Positions 1-10,550 of a stretch of DNA of 33,815 bases are shown here, in pieces (positions within the stretch are counted from its first letter, which is position 1; each line of letters starts with the position of its first letter). A model generated the notes under the pieces. It did not search any database. It had not been told where the DNA came from and worked only from the letters and a program-made list of their open reading frames with translations. The DNA is from Schoenoplectus triqueter (taxonomy: Eukaryota; Streptophyta; Magnoliopsida; Poales; Cyperaceae), in NCBI GenBank assembly GCA_964058805.1, contig CAXKVV010000687.1, positions 1 to 33,815 of the forward strand. Reading direction: 5' to 3'. A program made the position numbers and the translations under genes.

Positions 1-354
1 TGTTAATTATTAATCTAGTATTTACCAACACAGTTGTCAGTGACGAGTCTTGAACTCAAATTTACAAAATATTATATATATATATATAATACACTGCATC
101 TCATCAAATTTTAAGGGACTAAAATTAAAAACTTATCATAATTATATTATAAAACATCATAAATTTTTAATATATATACTAATTTTAAAATTTTTGGAGG
201 CGGCAGACCGATCTCCATTAAGATCCGCCCCCTGACAGTTGTTGTTCGTCTCGTCGGAACTTGACAATATGTTTAATTTAAAATGATTATATTAAGTGGA
301 ATGAGTGGAGTAAATTTCAATGCAAAATAATAACAATCTAATTATCCAAACATG
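1..354. other. AT-rich intergenic DNA, no gene seen
   Basis: This stretch is AT-rich with a short (TA)n run near 74-90. The only open frame is short and low in complexity and does not resemble a known protein. I see no RNA gene or promoter here. Confidence 0.5.
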
Positions 355-780
355 CGTTTAGGCATTTGCTAACGGGCACCGCAGGTACGGACTGAGCACA
401 ACCGCAACGGGCACGGGTAGAAGGGTTTTTTTTTGCAAAACCATATCCTACCTGTTTCATACCCGTGCCCGTCTCGGGTACACGGGTACCATGGGCACGT
501 GTACCACGAGTACGGGCACGGGTACAGGTACTCGTTTTTTTTTGTTGTTTCTGTTTTTTTTTTGCTGTTTTAATAAAATCTGAATAATATACGGACGGCG
601 GGTACACGAGTACGGGTGGCAGACGGCAGGTACAACGAGTTTTTTCCAAAAAAAATGGTGAACGGTCATTCTCAAACCCGTACTTATTTACCCGCCTATA
701 CCCGAGACAAATTCACAGATACAGATTCACGGATGCGGGTTGTACCCGCAAAAATCCATGTTTCTAGTGCTTGTACTTAA
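355..780. repeat. Degenerate GGGTAC/CGGGTA-rich repeat tract
   Basis: Variants of the words CGGGTACGGG, GGGCACGGGTA and their complements (CCCGTACC, ACCCGC) recur many times between about 370 and 760. They are separated by poly-T runs at about 424-434, 535-543 and 553-562. The tract is much more GC-rich than its surroundings. Short open frames on the minus strand (338-675) are by-products of the repeat, being Thr/Arg/Val/Pro-rich. This looks like a decayed tandem or simple-sequence-derived repeat rather than a gene. Confidence 0.6.
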
Positions 781-1497
781 CAGGAAATCGAAATTACGAA
801 ATTAGACGCTAGTCACGAATGAGGATTGTAAATTTGTGTTGCTGTGCTGCACTCCATAGTTATTTAAAACTTTTTTTAAAAGAAGTATAATGGATAAAAA
901 TCATTCAGATCTTACATTACTATAAATAAAAAAATCTGAAATGATATTTTTATTTACTCAACAAAGTATTTAATTTAAAAGAAACTAAAGAGGCTGTGAT
1001 AACTTTGCTTTCTTCAGTTTACTAATTCTGAATATGAACAATTCTATGCAAGTGCAACTGTTGAAGCAACTCGGTGATCCAAGCACTGTTGGAAATATCA
1101 AGAACAGAATGCACAAGTAATTAAAATAGAGAAAAAAAAAAGAAAGAATATTAACAGTAGGAGGTTACCCAAGAAAACCAAAACTGCCGCACTACTTATC
1201 CCTCTACAAAAGAAGTTGAATTTACACGGAAATTGATTGCCATATCAGCTTTTCTATCTTTGGCTAGACCGGAAAGGAATATTAAGAGAAAACCTGGAAA
1301 AGAAAAGAAATAACATCCGGTAAGTATGCAGAACAATGTGACAATGATGATCCTCTTTTCTATTTTTCCCCAAATAATTACTGTATTTAAGTTTATTTAC
1401 TTTTATTTTCCATGATACTCACAAAAGTCCTAAAAGAAAAACTCACAAAAGAGTATAACTTACTTTACCGACACCTCTTACAGTTTATCTACTGGCA
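781..1497. other. Intergenic / 3' flank of the NTMC2T5 gene
   Basis: This stretch lies downstream of the minus-strand NTMC2T5 stop codon at 1498. It should hold that gene's 3' UTR and polyadenylation region, but I cannot fix the cleavage site. I see no other gene. Confidence 0.4.
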
Positions 1498-4400
1498 TCA
1501 TGGATTGAAAAAACTTGATCCACCAATACTTAAAGAAACTAGTACTGCTATGCTTGTTATAGCAGCAAGCCATAATAAAGCAGCATCTGCATATAAACCA
1601 GCACGGAAATAGAGATCAACAAAAGATACCTAGGGCTAGGATGGACATGCCAAAATTTGTATAACACCATACAGGTCTGTCCAGTAAGTGGTGAATGAGA
1701 AAGTATAGACATGCATAAGCTATCATTTCATCTCGTGAGCACAATTAATGTTTCACCAAAAAACTGAGCATAGACTAGGCCGTGTTGAAAATTAGGATAC
1801 AAAATCAAATAATAAAGATTTACTCCATGCAAATTTCCTTGATTTAAAAATTAAATGTTAACTGCATAATTGAGAAACCAAAACAGCGCTGGTCACTTCT
1901 GCTACCTGTTTTACCTGCCAATCATCATGCTGAGGCAATTATGAATTGGTGTTTTTCCATAATAAACTCTTACAGTCTTACTCAATTATTTCACTAAAAT
2001 GATTAACAAAAGGCACATAACTCACCTTTTGAGTCACCAGAATCAACTTCAGAATCAATAACACTGCCATTGCCAATGCCGCCATTTCCTTTACTCCCCC
2101 CACCAGTCATGTCAGAATCCCTGAAACTTTCTGAGGAAACAATTCCCTGAAACTCTTCACTAACAAGTAATGCAGCCAATAGGTCCATGAATGACTCCCT
2201 CTCTCTGGCAGTCACTCCCCCTTTGTTATAATCTGAATCTGATATGTCATCATCGCTTTCCAAGTATTCTATTTCAGAAGCCGGTGTGATTTTTTCTTCC
2301 TCTTCATCTTCAACATAGGCCTTGTAGGTGAGACGTAGTAGCACTTCCCCTGAGGTAGGTTTACCGAAGATGCCCCACCCGCCCCGTATTGTGACAATTC
2401 TGTCAGTCGGTACTGTGTCTTGGAGTGATCCTAGCTCCACCTGTGGTGATAAGATGCAGATACTTCATTTTGGTAATGTATACGCTAAAAGTACACTGAA
2501 ATAAAATAAGTTCATAGTACCACATAGTTGTTAAGCAACGTTGATTTAATGATTTCAAAAGTGTAGCAATATGTATGGCATGGTAAGAAACCAATCTGGT
2601 CGATGACTTATTTATGGCAATTCTCTGTACCAGAAAATCTGATACCAGCATGCACTCAATTAAACTTTCACTGGCAATGCAGTTAATAAAGATGATACCT
2701 CTCCTGATCCAATTGTTATCTCTGTGAAGCCAAATGAATCGTTAACTTGAACGGATAATTTTTGCCTCTTGGGATTAGTTACTAGAAGGTGGAAGTCCTG
2801 AACACATAAAAAAAAGAATTAACTAAAACATAATTTCTTTGTCAGTATCATTGTCACTATTACTATCATCGTTTTTTTATATTTGAGATCTCTGATCTCT
2901 ATGTTTTCGAATTGGATTTCATTTCTAGCCTACCCCAATTTATTTGGGATCAAAGTCTTTGTTGTTGTTGTATAATTTCTTTGTCAAGCATATTCTTTTG
3001 AATATAAAGAATTAGAATAGTAGTTAGCTAAAATAACTAAATAACTTCAAAGATCAAAGGTAAGGATATACTTGGTTCCAGATGGGTTCACCAGGAGGCC
3101 CGATAACAGTTGTCTGACTATTTTTCTTGCTCTTTATTACTTGATCTCCTAGGCTTAAAGTTACATATGGATCAGTCTTCCCTGAAAATTTACCAAAAAT
3201 TGGCATTAGTTAACAAGATCACAAGGTTGCTACGCTGCTTACTGATCTTGATTGAACTTTTGGACCCAACTACTTTAGCTATAATAAATTATCTGAGGGA
3301 TTAGATAATAAAATAGCAGCAAAGTAATAGTGATAATAATTGACTAGGAATAACTAGTTCTGCAATTAACTATTTATTTGGAAATGCGACAAGAAGAATG
3401 ATTATAATTCCTCATGTGCATCAAATCGTGGTCCCTGAAGTATAATATTTAAAGCAGAATAATCAATGATGTAGTATGAGATGGTCCCCAAAAGTACCAA
3501 CACCCCACAGTAAACTTGATAAAAGCTGGTCCCTAAACATTACCTCAGTGGTCCCTAATTTACAATGTTCACAATTGAATTACAAAAGATGCATGCACTG
3601 AAGCCATTTATGTACTATTCTCTTAAAAACAATGTTATTTTACTTTGCGTTAACCTCAACAAGACATCTAAAAGAAAAAGAAAGAACTTTAGCCAGACAT
3701 AGCAGGCACAGGAGTTGTAATAACTTCCTTTTTTAATCATAACTAAGAATAATAATAAATTACTTTTTTGGAATAAATGTACCGAATAAGACATAGGCAA
3801 GTTTGCGAGCATCAACAAGGGTGACAGAGAGCTCCCCGACAAAGTCCTTGTTGCCTTCTTGAATAACGTCTGGCTTCAGACTCTCTGCCACTGGGCCCAA
3901 TGCCTGACCCTTCTGAAAATCAAGTACAATTTTCTTTGGCCGCACAAAGAGACGTGGTAGGTCTTCTGTCAGGAGCTTTGTCAGAAACCTATTACACAAA
4001 GGCAACACATTTCAATGAGGAATCCCTTGGTCTGTCCTTCTGACTCTCACTTGCATGCACATACACAAAATAAATTTTAATGGGCAAGATTAAACATGGG
4101 CATACTTACATAGAAAGAACAGGAATTGCTGATGGGGAGCACCAATTTCATGCAAAAAAAAAAGAAGCAAGTACATGTTAATGGAAAAAATACATTAATC
4201 CAGAGAAAATAATGCATCAACAAACATTTGAAATTTTTCATGTATATAAGCAGAACTTTATAGAATATAAATTGTGAAAAAAAAATAAGGGGAATGGTTG
4301 TCAGAAAAGCATTACAGTTCCAGTTGGCACCTTTCTTCTTCAAGAATGGGTCACTTGACAATCTAAAATTTTATTAATTTCAAAAAATCTAAAAAGGCCC

Positions 4401-6732
4401 ATAAATTGCAAAGTGGAAGTATTACTCAGATCAAGACTCCCTGTCTGCGCATGACCTGTTTCCTACTCTCTTTTTTAGGCTTTCCTTCCAAACCTCGATC
4501 CCATTCCATGATGCAAGGCCCAAAAGCCTTGAACAATCTTCCTCTTCACAATTCCACATCCCAAAACTACCACCTAATATGACTTTACTTAGTACTTTGA
4601 CCAATAATCTCACAATTTCAGAGCTGCCCCCCGCGTCCACTCATCAAATTAATGCATCTATATTTTATTTCACTCTTTAGCAGGATAGAGAAGAGACAAG
4701 CAAGAGTATCGGGGGCTGGTTTATTCCACATAAGGGATCAAAAGTTTAATATCTGAATAATTATTAGTTTACCAATCAACAGTTCCAATAAGATTATCAA
4801 TATTCATTAAAAAATACATAGATTGTCAAGTGATCCCTGCATTCCTTCTTTTTTATACTTAACTAGTAGCGGTACAGTTCCTGAGTAGTCACAAAACTTA
4901 GTACAACAGGTGTGTTGTGCAGGTACTAGATAGTTTAAACAAACAAGGGAAAAAGATAAATTTATTTGCTTAAACTAAAAAAAAAATTCAGTACCACAGT
5001 TCATGTTATTAGCAAACACATTTTTTCCGGCTACTGTTCTGGCAACCAAACCACCTCTCTGGTTTTTATATTTTCGAACTACATGGTGTTATCTACTGCA
5101 TATAAAGGATAGATTGAGCAAATAACGAGATTGAACGACAGTAATATCTGGCTAATTGTTTAACAAAGGGCTACGGATCCTATAAGAATCAGTCTCATTG
5201 CTGAAATGCACTGCACTTACCCATAAGATTGAAAAGCCGAAAAGGAGACAACTCAAACTTAATCTTCGGCAGAGAAACAAAAGCCCAAGAAACAGCACCA
5301 ACCCATGGCTCAGTTGGGATGAGTCGAAGCTTAACCCAGAGCTCTCCATCAATGTCAAAGTCACGCACCCAGACTGGAACACTTACTGGAACAATGCCAA
5401 ATTTGAGGGAAAGGGACAATTTCATGCGGGCTCCGCCAGTGTAGCGTAGACCTATCTGGTATCTTAATTCCACACAAAAGACACCATTTACAAGAAATAA
5501 TCATGCCACTACTCAAAAATAATAAAGGCAGCATATACAATGTAATAAAATGTTATAAAAGTGACCGTTAGAGTTCACAAATGATTTTGATTATGCAGAA
5601 ATATGTTCACTTCTTTATTTGGATATAATAATGTGACGTTATATCTTGTATCAATTTTCCAATTGCACAAATCTATTTTGCACGTAATATGGAACCTTTG
5701 AGAAACAATCCCCTGTGGAGGATAGACAGATTTAAATAATACAATGCTATGCTTACTTTTCTATATAACATGCTATTCTGCATGTATCAGTAATGCTGTA
5801 CATTTTAATGATGGGAAGATAGGCTATCAGTGTATAGTATTGTCCTCAGTTTTTTGTAGCAAATAAGACAATTTCAGGTTTAATGGTGTATTAGCAGAAA
5901 TAAATTTCCAAGAAGAAAAAAGTGCTTACTGCAAGTCATTAATTCGCCGTGATGTTCTCCTTTCCACATTCCGAACCGATAAAGGCTCATCTCCAAGAGA
6001 AAACTGTTTAATCTCAACTCGTTGCACGTAATCAGGCTTTTGTAAATTATCAATCACTGGCTGGAGCAACCCAACAATCCAATTCTCGATTCCTGACTGA
6101 TACACTTTCCACAATTTCCCCAAAACCATGTTCACCCACTCAACTGATTCCTTCCTCTGTAAATCCTTTTCCAGAAAGAGTGAGAAACTGGTCGGCACTT
6201 GTGGCCAGATCCCATTTTGTATATCACGTTCAGCTTTTTTCTTTTTTCGTGAAGTCCATAGCTTGTCAAAGGCTACACCAACAAAGAAGAAAAAGACGAA
6301 AAAACCAAGTACATTTCGATTGATTGGAGGCGAAGGGATTGGATGAATTACACCCAATTGAGTTCTCAATTTGTCAACCAAAGGATCTTCTTGGTAGTTC
6401 GTGAAAGAGGAAGACAATTGCAATTGGTCCGACTCCTCATCCGATAACTCTGATAATCTTCTGGTAACATAGATTTTCTGCGCATTGGCAGTTTCTTTTG
6501 ACGAATTAAAAAATTCAGGACTAAGATTGGAATTTCCTGCCCCTGACGGGGTTATAGATGCTCTACAGTAGAATCTTTTTCTAAATCTTCCACTTGAAAG
6601 AAATTTCAAGAAAAATATGCTATTTTTGGAACTAGCCTCGGAGATTTTGCAGGGGCAAGTTAAATGAGAGATACCGTGTGGAGCGCCCCGAGATGAAGCC
6701 GCCATTGGAGCAGCTGTAAGCGAAGAAACCAT
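1498..6732 (-). CDS. NTMC2T5: NTMC2T5-type SMP/C2-domain lipid-transfer protein, 8 exons
   Basis: Exons on the minus strand, in transcript order, are 6732-5930, 5462-5221, 4128-4110, 3988-3783, 3181-3072, 2797-2699, 2440-2026 and 1586-1498. All introns are GT-AG and all phases agree. They total 1983 nt, or 660 aa plus TGA. The ATG at 6732 is the first in frame. The N-terminus is Ser/Ala/Arg-rich, like a plastid transit peptide. A membrane segment lies at about 141-158 (VLGFFVFFFFVGVAFDKLW), followed by SRKKKK. An SMP lipid-binding domain covers about 195-375, with YQIGLRYTGG and PWVGAVSWAFVSLPKIKFEL. A C2 domain runs from about 404 to 540 (KTDPYVTLSLGDQVI, IGPPGEPIWNQ). An acidic Ser/Gly-rich stretch follows, then a C-terminal hydrophobic segment (LLWLAAITSIAVLV) ending in GGSSFFNP. 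This matches the plant N-terminal-TM-C2 type 5 family, which are tethers expected to move lipid at membrane contact sites. C2 loop 3 (VNDSFGFTEI) has few acidic residues, so Ca2+ binding may be weak. The family assignment is firm; the subcellular site is inferred. Confidence 0.93.
2845..2971 (+). mobile_element. 5'-truncated AU-SINE-like element in NTMC2T5 intron 5
   Basis: The 3' part has the plant AU-SINE-type tail: CTAGCCTACCCCAA, a short loop, TTTGGGAT, then AAGTCTTTG and (TTG)n. It is bounded by a 15-bp direct repeat, ATAATTTCTTTGTCA, at 2830-2844 and 2972-2986. This fits a target-site duplication from retroposition. The insertion is in the intron between exons 5 and 6, opposite to the gene's direction. 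Confidence 0.7.
4110..4128 (-). other. NTMC2T5: 19-nt microexon (exon 3) of the NTMC2T5 gene
   Basis: The exon is preceded by CAG and followed by GTAAGT on the minus strand. It encodes the A-I-P-V-L-S-M bridge, with both end codons split. Exon 2 ends in phase 1 (ATG G) and exon 4 starts with the last base of a Met codon, so the 19 nt are needed to keep the SMP domain in frame. The restored text joins NLM to FLTKLLTEDLPRLF, as expected for this family. Confidence 0.85.
4346..4839. mobile_element. TIR-bounded insertion in NTMC2T5 intron 2
   Basis: The sequence GGGTCACTTGACAATCTA at 4346 is repeated inverted at about 4820-4839 (TAGATTGTCAAGTGATCCC) with one mismatch in 17-18 bp. The bounded ~490 bp is locally more GC-rich than the intron and holds a 69-codon minus-strand open frame at 4431-4640 that I do not recognise. 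No clear target-site duplication is visible. It is probably a decayed non-autonomous DNA transposon. Confidence 0.4.
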
Positions 6733-7100
6733 TCACATTGGCTGTGCCTTCAAACATAATTGAATTAGCATGGGAGGTTTCTAGAAGCTAGAGTTACTTT
6801 ATACTGACAAAGACGGTCGTCCCGCGGCCACCACAGGGAAAGAAAAGAGAGGGATCCAAGTTTTCGAAAGAGAGCGAGAGAGAGGGTGTGTGTGTATGTT
6901 GGGGTTGAGGTTGGAGGTGAGAAAAAAGTCGAGAGGAAAAGATATGGCGTGAGAGAAGACTGGAGATATCCAGTGGTATACTTGGGAAGCGCAGAAGTGA
7001 GGAGGTATGAATGGGCGGCTGGTAGACGCGCCATGTGCCCATGTTATCGGTGGAGGGGCCAAAAGAGAAGCGTCAGCAAATAGCAATCACTAATATCTGC
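6733..7100 (-). promoter_or_regulatory. 5' UTR and promoter region of NTMC2T5
   Basis: This is the stretch immediately upstream of the minus-strand ATG. On the transcribed strand it is pyrimidine-rich, with a CT/AC microsatellite at about 6867-6896. Such Y-patch-like tracts are common in plant core promoters and leaders. Several overlapping open frames on both strands here are compositional. No unambiguous TATA box is seen. Confidence 0.45.
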
Positions 7101-9316
7101 TGCGTCCATACTGCTAGTTATATATGTATAGTAGGTCTCTGACATTTTCGTATATTCATACTTCATAGAGATTGACTTTGTATGCAGTCTGCACTCGCTT
7201 TAACCTGCTGTACATTTTGCCACAAATGATGTCGCTGCATGAGATTCGATCTGGACGCATGGATGAGAGGGATTTGGCGCGTGAGATGCGAACTCGTCTA
7301 GTCGTCTGCTGGAAGTACGGTCACTTGCAGTAGCGGGTTTGTTTTCGGATTATAGAAAGAATATCGGGTCGAAATTCTTTATAATAGAGGCTAAATCCGA
7401 CATTCAATGTCTCATTCTAAAGTTCGGGTTTGAACTATGATTTTAACGTTAATGATTGTGTGACTAACCAATATATATCGTAGTATATACTGAACACCAC
7501 GTTATCAAATCTTTATTTAACAATCAGTTATAATTTGGTTAGAAGAAAACAAAGGCGTCGTTGGATACTTGGATTCAGCTTGGCTGCTTAACGGGTTATG
7601 GACCTTGTAGTGCAAGCCGTGTTGTTAGAATTCTACGAAACAGGTCCGCTGCACGAGTTATTTGTTTACACTTTTCTCCTTTTACTTTCTTTCCCTTTAA
7701 TCTTTATGGTGGTGACTGGTGCGTCATAGGATTTTCTGTTTCATTTTTCTGAGCCTGCATATACATTTTTGAAATTACAAAACTTACTTTTTTTTTCCAG
7801 GTGACGTCAACAATTTTAATAACAATTATTCAATAAATTTTATACTGTTCTTAGACAATTTAAATTATATTTGATAATTTTACATTTTATTTATAATCCT
7901 ACAATTGACAATTACAGGATGACATGATTTGGGGCATAACCCCCATCTTTTCCTAAAAAAAAAATGTTGACATGTGACACCTTCAGACAAATTACTATTT
8001 TTCACAAGATGGAACAATTAAAAGTTTCTCCACATCTTTATTTAGTTTCTTCAATATATTTAGCTGTTTTACAACTAAGATAAAGATACTCTAATAGAAG
8101 TATCAAACAGTTACCGTTTTTAATACGACGAGATAATTATTGTCAACTTGTCAAAACAAAATTTAAATTTCTTTTCCCAAAAAAAAATATGAACAATCCA
8201 AATTTTCTTTTGCAAAATTTCTGAAACAACTCGTGATTGGTGTTGCTGAAATGAATGAATTGGTGTTGCTGATGCTGCAGCAATTGTGGCAGAGACCAGA
8301 CAGCTGAAAACCCAGTTTCAACCGACCAAGAGCTATAAAAATATCTAAATTTCATTGATGTACATTCAATCACCAACATCTTTCATTGATGTACATTCAA
8401 TCAAGAATCTTTGACCAGAGGGAATCGTTACTTCATAGCACCATTTTGTCTTCCAATCATACGCATCGTTCTTTTTTTTTTCCTTTTGGGTCAACCAGTA
8501 ATTTAGGTGATTTATGTACCTCTTAACAAATTGCGACGGCTAAATCATGCAAACACGTGTTTGGGTTGTCTAATGGTTGTAACTTATATCGCTTTCACAT
8601 AATTATATATAGTCATTGTGGTTGATCTAAAGATAATGTGATAATATAATATCAAAAGCATGGTCCCAAATGAGTTGAGTTTAAGTTAGCCGAGTTTAGC
8701 ACAAGTTTAAGTTAGCACAAGTTTAACTCATAAATATATGAGTCGAGTGTTTGAAGCACTGAAAGTCTTAGCTTAAGTTCAATTCATCACATTTGAAGGT
8801 AGTTTGTGAGTTGGCTAATGAGTTAATGTATATGTGTTGATTCGATTTAACATTTAAATTTGATAAATTTACAAACTACAAAGTTAGTATATCTACAAAG
8901 TTGGTATAAGAGTTGGTATAAAATTGATATATCAACAAACTATACTTTTAATGATATATTTACTATACTAATTTGAACAAATGAACTATTAAAAAAATTA
9001 TCGAATTAGATACATGAGTTAAGTCACGAGCGAGTAAGAGATATTGCTAAGATGGTGAGAGAGAGATTAATGAATTAGAGTTCGACATAAAAAAAACTCA
9101 ACTCATTTAACCATCAAACTAAATGTTATCGAATCAGATTATCAAATCTGAAATCGATTTTGAACAAAATCATGAACCTGAACTTTTTTTATCATGCAGC
9201 TCTAATCTAAAAAAATCAAGCTATGATGTACCACATCCAACAAATCCATGACATTCACAAAAGTCTTTAGTATAAAGAAAATTATTTGCATCAACATAAT
9301 TTCTCGTTTCCACCCC
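7101..9316. other. AT-rich intergenic region, no gene seen
   Basis: There is no convincing coding region on either strand. It contains poly-T and poly-A runs, a short tandem duplication at 8350-8404, and from about 8660 to 9180 a low-complexity stretch rich in variants of GAGTT/AGTTTAAGTTAG/ACTCA. That stretch looks like an old decayed repeat. Confidence 0.5.
8350..8404. repeat. Two-copy tandem repeat, 31-bp period
   Basis: TTTCATTGATGTACATTCAA occurs at 8350 and again at 8381, each followed by TCA. The two copies are exact over 23 bp and separated by CCAACATC-type spacer. Confidence 0.8.
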
Positions 9317-9974
9317 ATGTGCATCCACATGGATTATAAATTTTGAATATCTGACATAAATATTAACACAAATATATGTTTAATAAACGGAACATCATAT
9401 TTATTAAAAAGAACATATATAACTGTTAAACGAAACATATATATTTTTTATCAATCTCAAAAGAACATATATAATTGTTAAACGAAATATTTTTTTATCA
9501 ATATCAAAAGCTGCTTAAAATTTTGAACCCACGTGCAGCATAAAAGTTGAGCGGCTGATGTAATTATTAACGACAGCTATACAATTGTTAAACGAAACAC
9601 ATAATTATTTAATATAAAAATTAAATAATCTTTTAATAAATATAAATTATATTTAATCTTTAAATAAAATATATGTTCAATTTAATATATATAATAACTT
9701 TTATATTTAATAATTATATACTTTGTTTAACAAATATGGGTGTTCATTTAATAAATATATAATCATCATTAATAATTATATCAATTGTTAAATTTTTACG
9801 TTGCATGTGAGTTCAAAATTTTAAGTAGTTTTTCGTGTTGATAAAAAATTATGTGTTATCTTTAAGAATTATATTAAATATTTTTAACAAACATAATATT
9901 TTATTTATTAAATATATATCTATCATAATAGTTATATTAGATATTTAAATTTTATACTCCATATAAGTGCACTT
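9317..9974. mobile_element. ~650-bp imperfect foldback (MITE-like) element
   Basis: The left half reads ATGTGCATCCACATGGATTA from 9317. The reverse complement of the right end (AAGTGCACTTATATGGAGTA) matches it. The similarity continues inward, for example GCTTAAAATTTTGAACCCAC at about 9511-9530 against the complement of GAGTTCAAAATTTTAAGTAG at about 9810-9830. Almost the whole element can therefore fold into one long imperfect hairpin. The left arm also carries a ~50-bp tandem duplication (AGAACATATATAA... at about 9411 and 9462). There is no coding capacity. Confidence 0.65.
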
Positions 9975-10039
9975 ATAATGCTATATGAGATAGACCATGT
10001 CAAAGTTCTAACTAAAGCGGTAGAACATGTTCATCAACG

Positions 10040-10205
10040 AATTCTTATCGCCTGCTGCGCTGCACCGTGCAGCGTGGTTTTGACGCCGTTTGATACGCGC
10101 GGAGATTCGTGTTTCACCAATCTTAAAGGACCCCCGTGCATCCAACGGCTGTCGGTCGTGTCGCTGCGTGCCGCTCGTGTGCCGCGCAGCAGACGATAGC
10201 GATCC
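10040..10205. mobile_element. Small GC-rich MITE with TIRs and 11-bp TSD (Mutator-like)
   Basis: An 11-bp direct repeat GTTCATCAACG lies at 10029-10039 and 10206-10216. Between the copies is a ~166-bp GC-rich segment with imperfect terminal inverted repeats: left TTATCGCCTGCTGCGC, right complement CTATCGTCTGCTGCGC. A 9-11-bp duplication with this organisation is characteristic of Mutator-like MITEs. It sits about 340 bp upstream of the AP5B1-like start codon. The open frames across it are compositional. Confidence 0.7.
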
Positions 10206-10310
10206 GTTCATCAACGGAGTATCCTTTACAATACTCTACGATAAAATAACTGTCTAAATTCATTATAATTGTCGGATCTATATTACGGACTGTTCAAATT
10301 AAATTTACAA

Positions 10311-10345
10311 AATCCAGTCAAATCCAAATCCAAATCCAAATCCGG
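10311..10345. repeat. (AAATCC)n hexanucleotide repeat
   Basis: About four to five copies of AAATCC, slightly degenerate, lie in the region upstream of the AP5B1-like gene. Confidence 0.7.
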
Positions 10346-10550
10346 ACACTTTAGTAAAGTACTAGGTGATGTGAATTCTCACCCAACCCTGTAGGGCGAT
10401 GCCGAGGCCGAGCGAGTGACGACGAGCCATCCAAGAGCTAACTATGAGTTTTTGCTACCCCATACCCTTTTCCCGAATAACCAGCCAACCAGAAAACCAA
10501 AACCAAAACCAAATCAAACATTCTCCAATCAGCTTGCGACTTCTCCAACA

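Noticed and set aside
5198..5449. Plus-strand frames over NTMC2T5 exon 2
   Set aside because: Shadow frames of the SMP-domain exon.
6765..7086. Three overlapping minus-strand frames and one plus-strand frame upstream of NTMC2T5
   Set aside because: All derive from the pyrimidine-rich promoter/leader and microsatellite. None shows a domain or joins in frame to the gene.
10416..10550. N-terminal extension of the AP5B1-like protein
   Set aside because: The frame is open, but its first codon is GTG and no ATG occurs before 10551, which has a good start context and the conserved-looking beginning.
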